Below, piece after piece: positions 44,852 to 45,947 of a DNA stretch of 45,947 nucleotides (the stretch's first letter is position 1; the number at the start of each line of letters is the position of its first letter). The stretch covers positions 1-45,947 of the forward strand of contig JAURYY010000247.1 in assembly GCA_030653695.1 (NCBI GenBank). The letters are read 5' to 3'. The position numbers and the translations under genes were made by a program. The notes under the pieces are model-generated. The model made no database searches, was not told the DNA's origin, and was given only the letters and a program-made list of their open reading frames with translations. The DNA comes from Paludibacter sp. (GTDB lineage: Bacteria; Bacteroidota; Bacteroidia; Bacteroidales; Paludibacteraceae).

Positions 44852-45391
44852 ATGGCTTTGTTTCAAAACTCAGTATTAACAAAATATTTTAACGCACAAA
44901 ACAAGCATATTCTTGTTGAAAGTTGGAACGTTTACAAGTCTCATTTCCTCAATGTTGAAATTCAGGATAATATTCGAAATAGTAAGGAGGAAGAATATCA
45001 AGGCGAATTTCTGATTGACTTATTCGTAAATGTGTTAGGTTATACTAAAAAACCAAACACTAATTTCAATTTAACAACTGAGCTTAAAAATGAGAAAGAC
45101 AACAAAAAAGCGGATGGCGGAATTATCATAAACGACAAAGTCATTGGAATTATCGAACTTAAAGGCACTAAAACAACAGATTTACAAAAAATAGAAGAAC
45201 AGGCATTTGCCTATAAAAACAATCAAAAAGATTGCACTTACGTAATTACTTCGAACTTTGAAAAGTTACGTTTTTATATTGACAATGCTATTGAAAAAAT
45301 CAACGTAATAAATTATTTTGATGGAATATACATGATAAAAGTTTATTATAAAGATGCAAGTATAGGTTTTCAGAAATTTGTTAAAATTTAA
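44852..45391 (+). pseudogene. Type IIG restriction-modification enzyme, N-terminal fragment
   Basis: A 179-residue frame that matches the start of Eco57I-like type IIG restriction-methylation enzymes, normally about 1000 residues or more. NIRNSKEEEYQGEFLIDLFVNVLGY and NFNLTTELKNEKDNKKADG are the family opening. ADGGIIINDKVIGIIELKG holds the PD-(D/E)xK nuclease residues (Asp then ExK), and CTYVITSNFEKLRFYIDNA follows. After about residue 150 it departs from the family and stops, and I see no methyltransferase motifs downstream. The nuclease without its methyltransferase suggests a broken gene rather than a working enzyme, although the short form could still fold. Confidence 0.65.
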
Positions 45392-45549
45392 ATATCCTAT
45401 TGTAGTTCATTGGTTATTAGAAAAAGTTTTTATCTAGCGTATCGGTGTAGTTGTTGCCAAACCTCAGGTTTTGATAAACAGAGCTTTCCTTTTAACTATG
45501 ACATTGGCTGAGACTTCGCAGAACATATCGGATTGTACAAATTATACGT

Positions 45550-45750
45550 ATGCTACTTAATCAGGTTGAGCAGTTTGTAAAGACCAACCGCCACCTGCCC
45601 GAAATACCTTCGGCTGCCGAAGTTGCGAAAAACGGTATGAATATGGGTGAAATGCAAAATAAATTGCTGTTGAAAATTGAAGAACTGACGCTGTATGTGA
45701 TAGAGCAGCAAAAGCAGATTAATAAATTGAAACAGGAGTTGAATAAATAG
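45550..45750 (+). pseudogene. C-terminal tail of a Bacteroidota surface or tail-fibre-like protein
   Basis: A 66-residue frame whose sequence VEQFVKTNRHLPEIPSAAEV, then GMNMGEMQNKLLLKIEELTLYVIEQQKQI, is the well-known ending of large Bacteroidota surface or S74/tail-fibre-like proteins, finishing in a short coiled coil. The frame is open only 48 bases upstream of the ATG and shows no repeats of the parent protein, so the rest of the gene has been lost. It lies in the same decayed stretch as the restriction-enzyme fragment. Confidence 0.6.
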
Positions 45751-45947
45751 CTGTTTATGCTTTCTATCTGTTGGTTAGTTAATCAACAGATAGATTATTT
45801 AAAGATACCTGGTTATCTGCTTAGAACAAGTGTTTATTTTTGAAATAAAGTTTATTTCAAAAACTGTCTTAAATTAAGCATAGAAGGCATTACTGATTAA
45901 TAAGGAATATTTTTTAACATTAAGTGAATAAGATACTTAGCTATATT

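Overview
The window comes from a low-GC member of the Bacteroidota, most likely the order Bacteroidales. The lineage call rests on a SusC/SusD pair, PorQ of the type IX secretion system, DUF4296, DUF2027-Smr and DUF4954 proteins, the gene order ileS-dksA-lspA-DUF4296, the cluster porQ-cmk-ispH-pfkA, and promoters with the Bacteroidota pattern (TTG about 20 bases before TAnnTTTG). I cannot name a genus.

Layout. Bases 1-300 hold debris of mobile or nuclease genes: the 5' end of a GIY-YIG gene and the N-terminal stub of a tyrosine recombinase. Bases 358-15941 are mostly housekeeping genes on the minus strand: a shrunken amidohydrolase-like protein, a DUF4296 lipoprotein, lspA, a DksA/TraR protein, ileS, an ExbB/membrane protein/ExbD/ExbD cluster, tRNA-Ser(GGA), a TatD-family nuclease, guaA and queA. 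A DUF2027-Smr gene (plus strand) and a large helical-repeat protein (minus strand) follow.

Bases 16346-30079 are the accessory heart of the window. A plus-strand run encodes ribokinase, SusC, SusD, two lipoprotein ADP-ribosylglycohydrolase-family enzymes, two two-domain esterase-family proteins, a GRP/RhaT-type sugar permease and a small lipoprotein, and it ends at a terminator-like hairpin near 30112-30150. Ribokinase, SusCD, N-glycosidase-like hydrolases and a sugar permease together match the ribose-scavenging (rus) type of polysaccharide-utilisation locus known from Bacteroides thetaiotaomicron. Here the enzyme payload is two ARH-family proteins plus two esterases, which suggests scavenging of ribose from ADP-ribose-like or acylated ribosides. 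Bases 30167-34465 form a second unit: a DASS/SLC13 carboxylate transporter, a fused CitD-CitE protein and CitF, probably for citrate (or a related acid) uptake and cleavage.

Bases 34498-39139 return to minus-strand core genes: low-molecular-weight phosphatase, pfkA, ispH, cmk and porQ. Bases 39426-44776 carry plus-strand tonB, hflX, a DUF4954 protein and a YqhD-type alcohol dehydrogenase. The last 1.1 kb holds decayed genes: a type IIG restriction-enzyme N-terminal fragment and the C-terminal tail of a surface or tail-fibre-like protein.

Points that stand out are the rus-like locus with duplicated ARH and esterase genes, esterase C-terminal domains that look like inactivated copies of the catalytic domain, an isoleucyl-tRNA synthetase with GIHH in place of HIGH and an in-frame palindromic insertion, the CitD-CitE fusion, and two 20-bp perfect palindromes 30 kb apart, each exactly 17 bp before a start codon.
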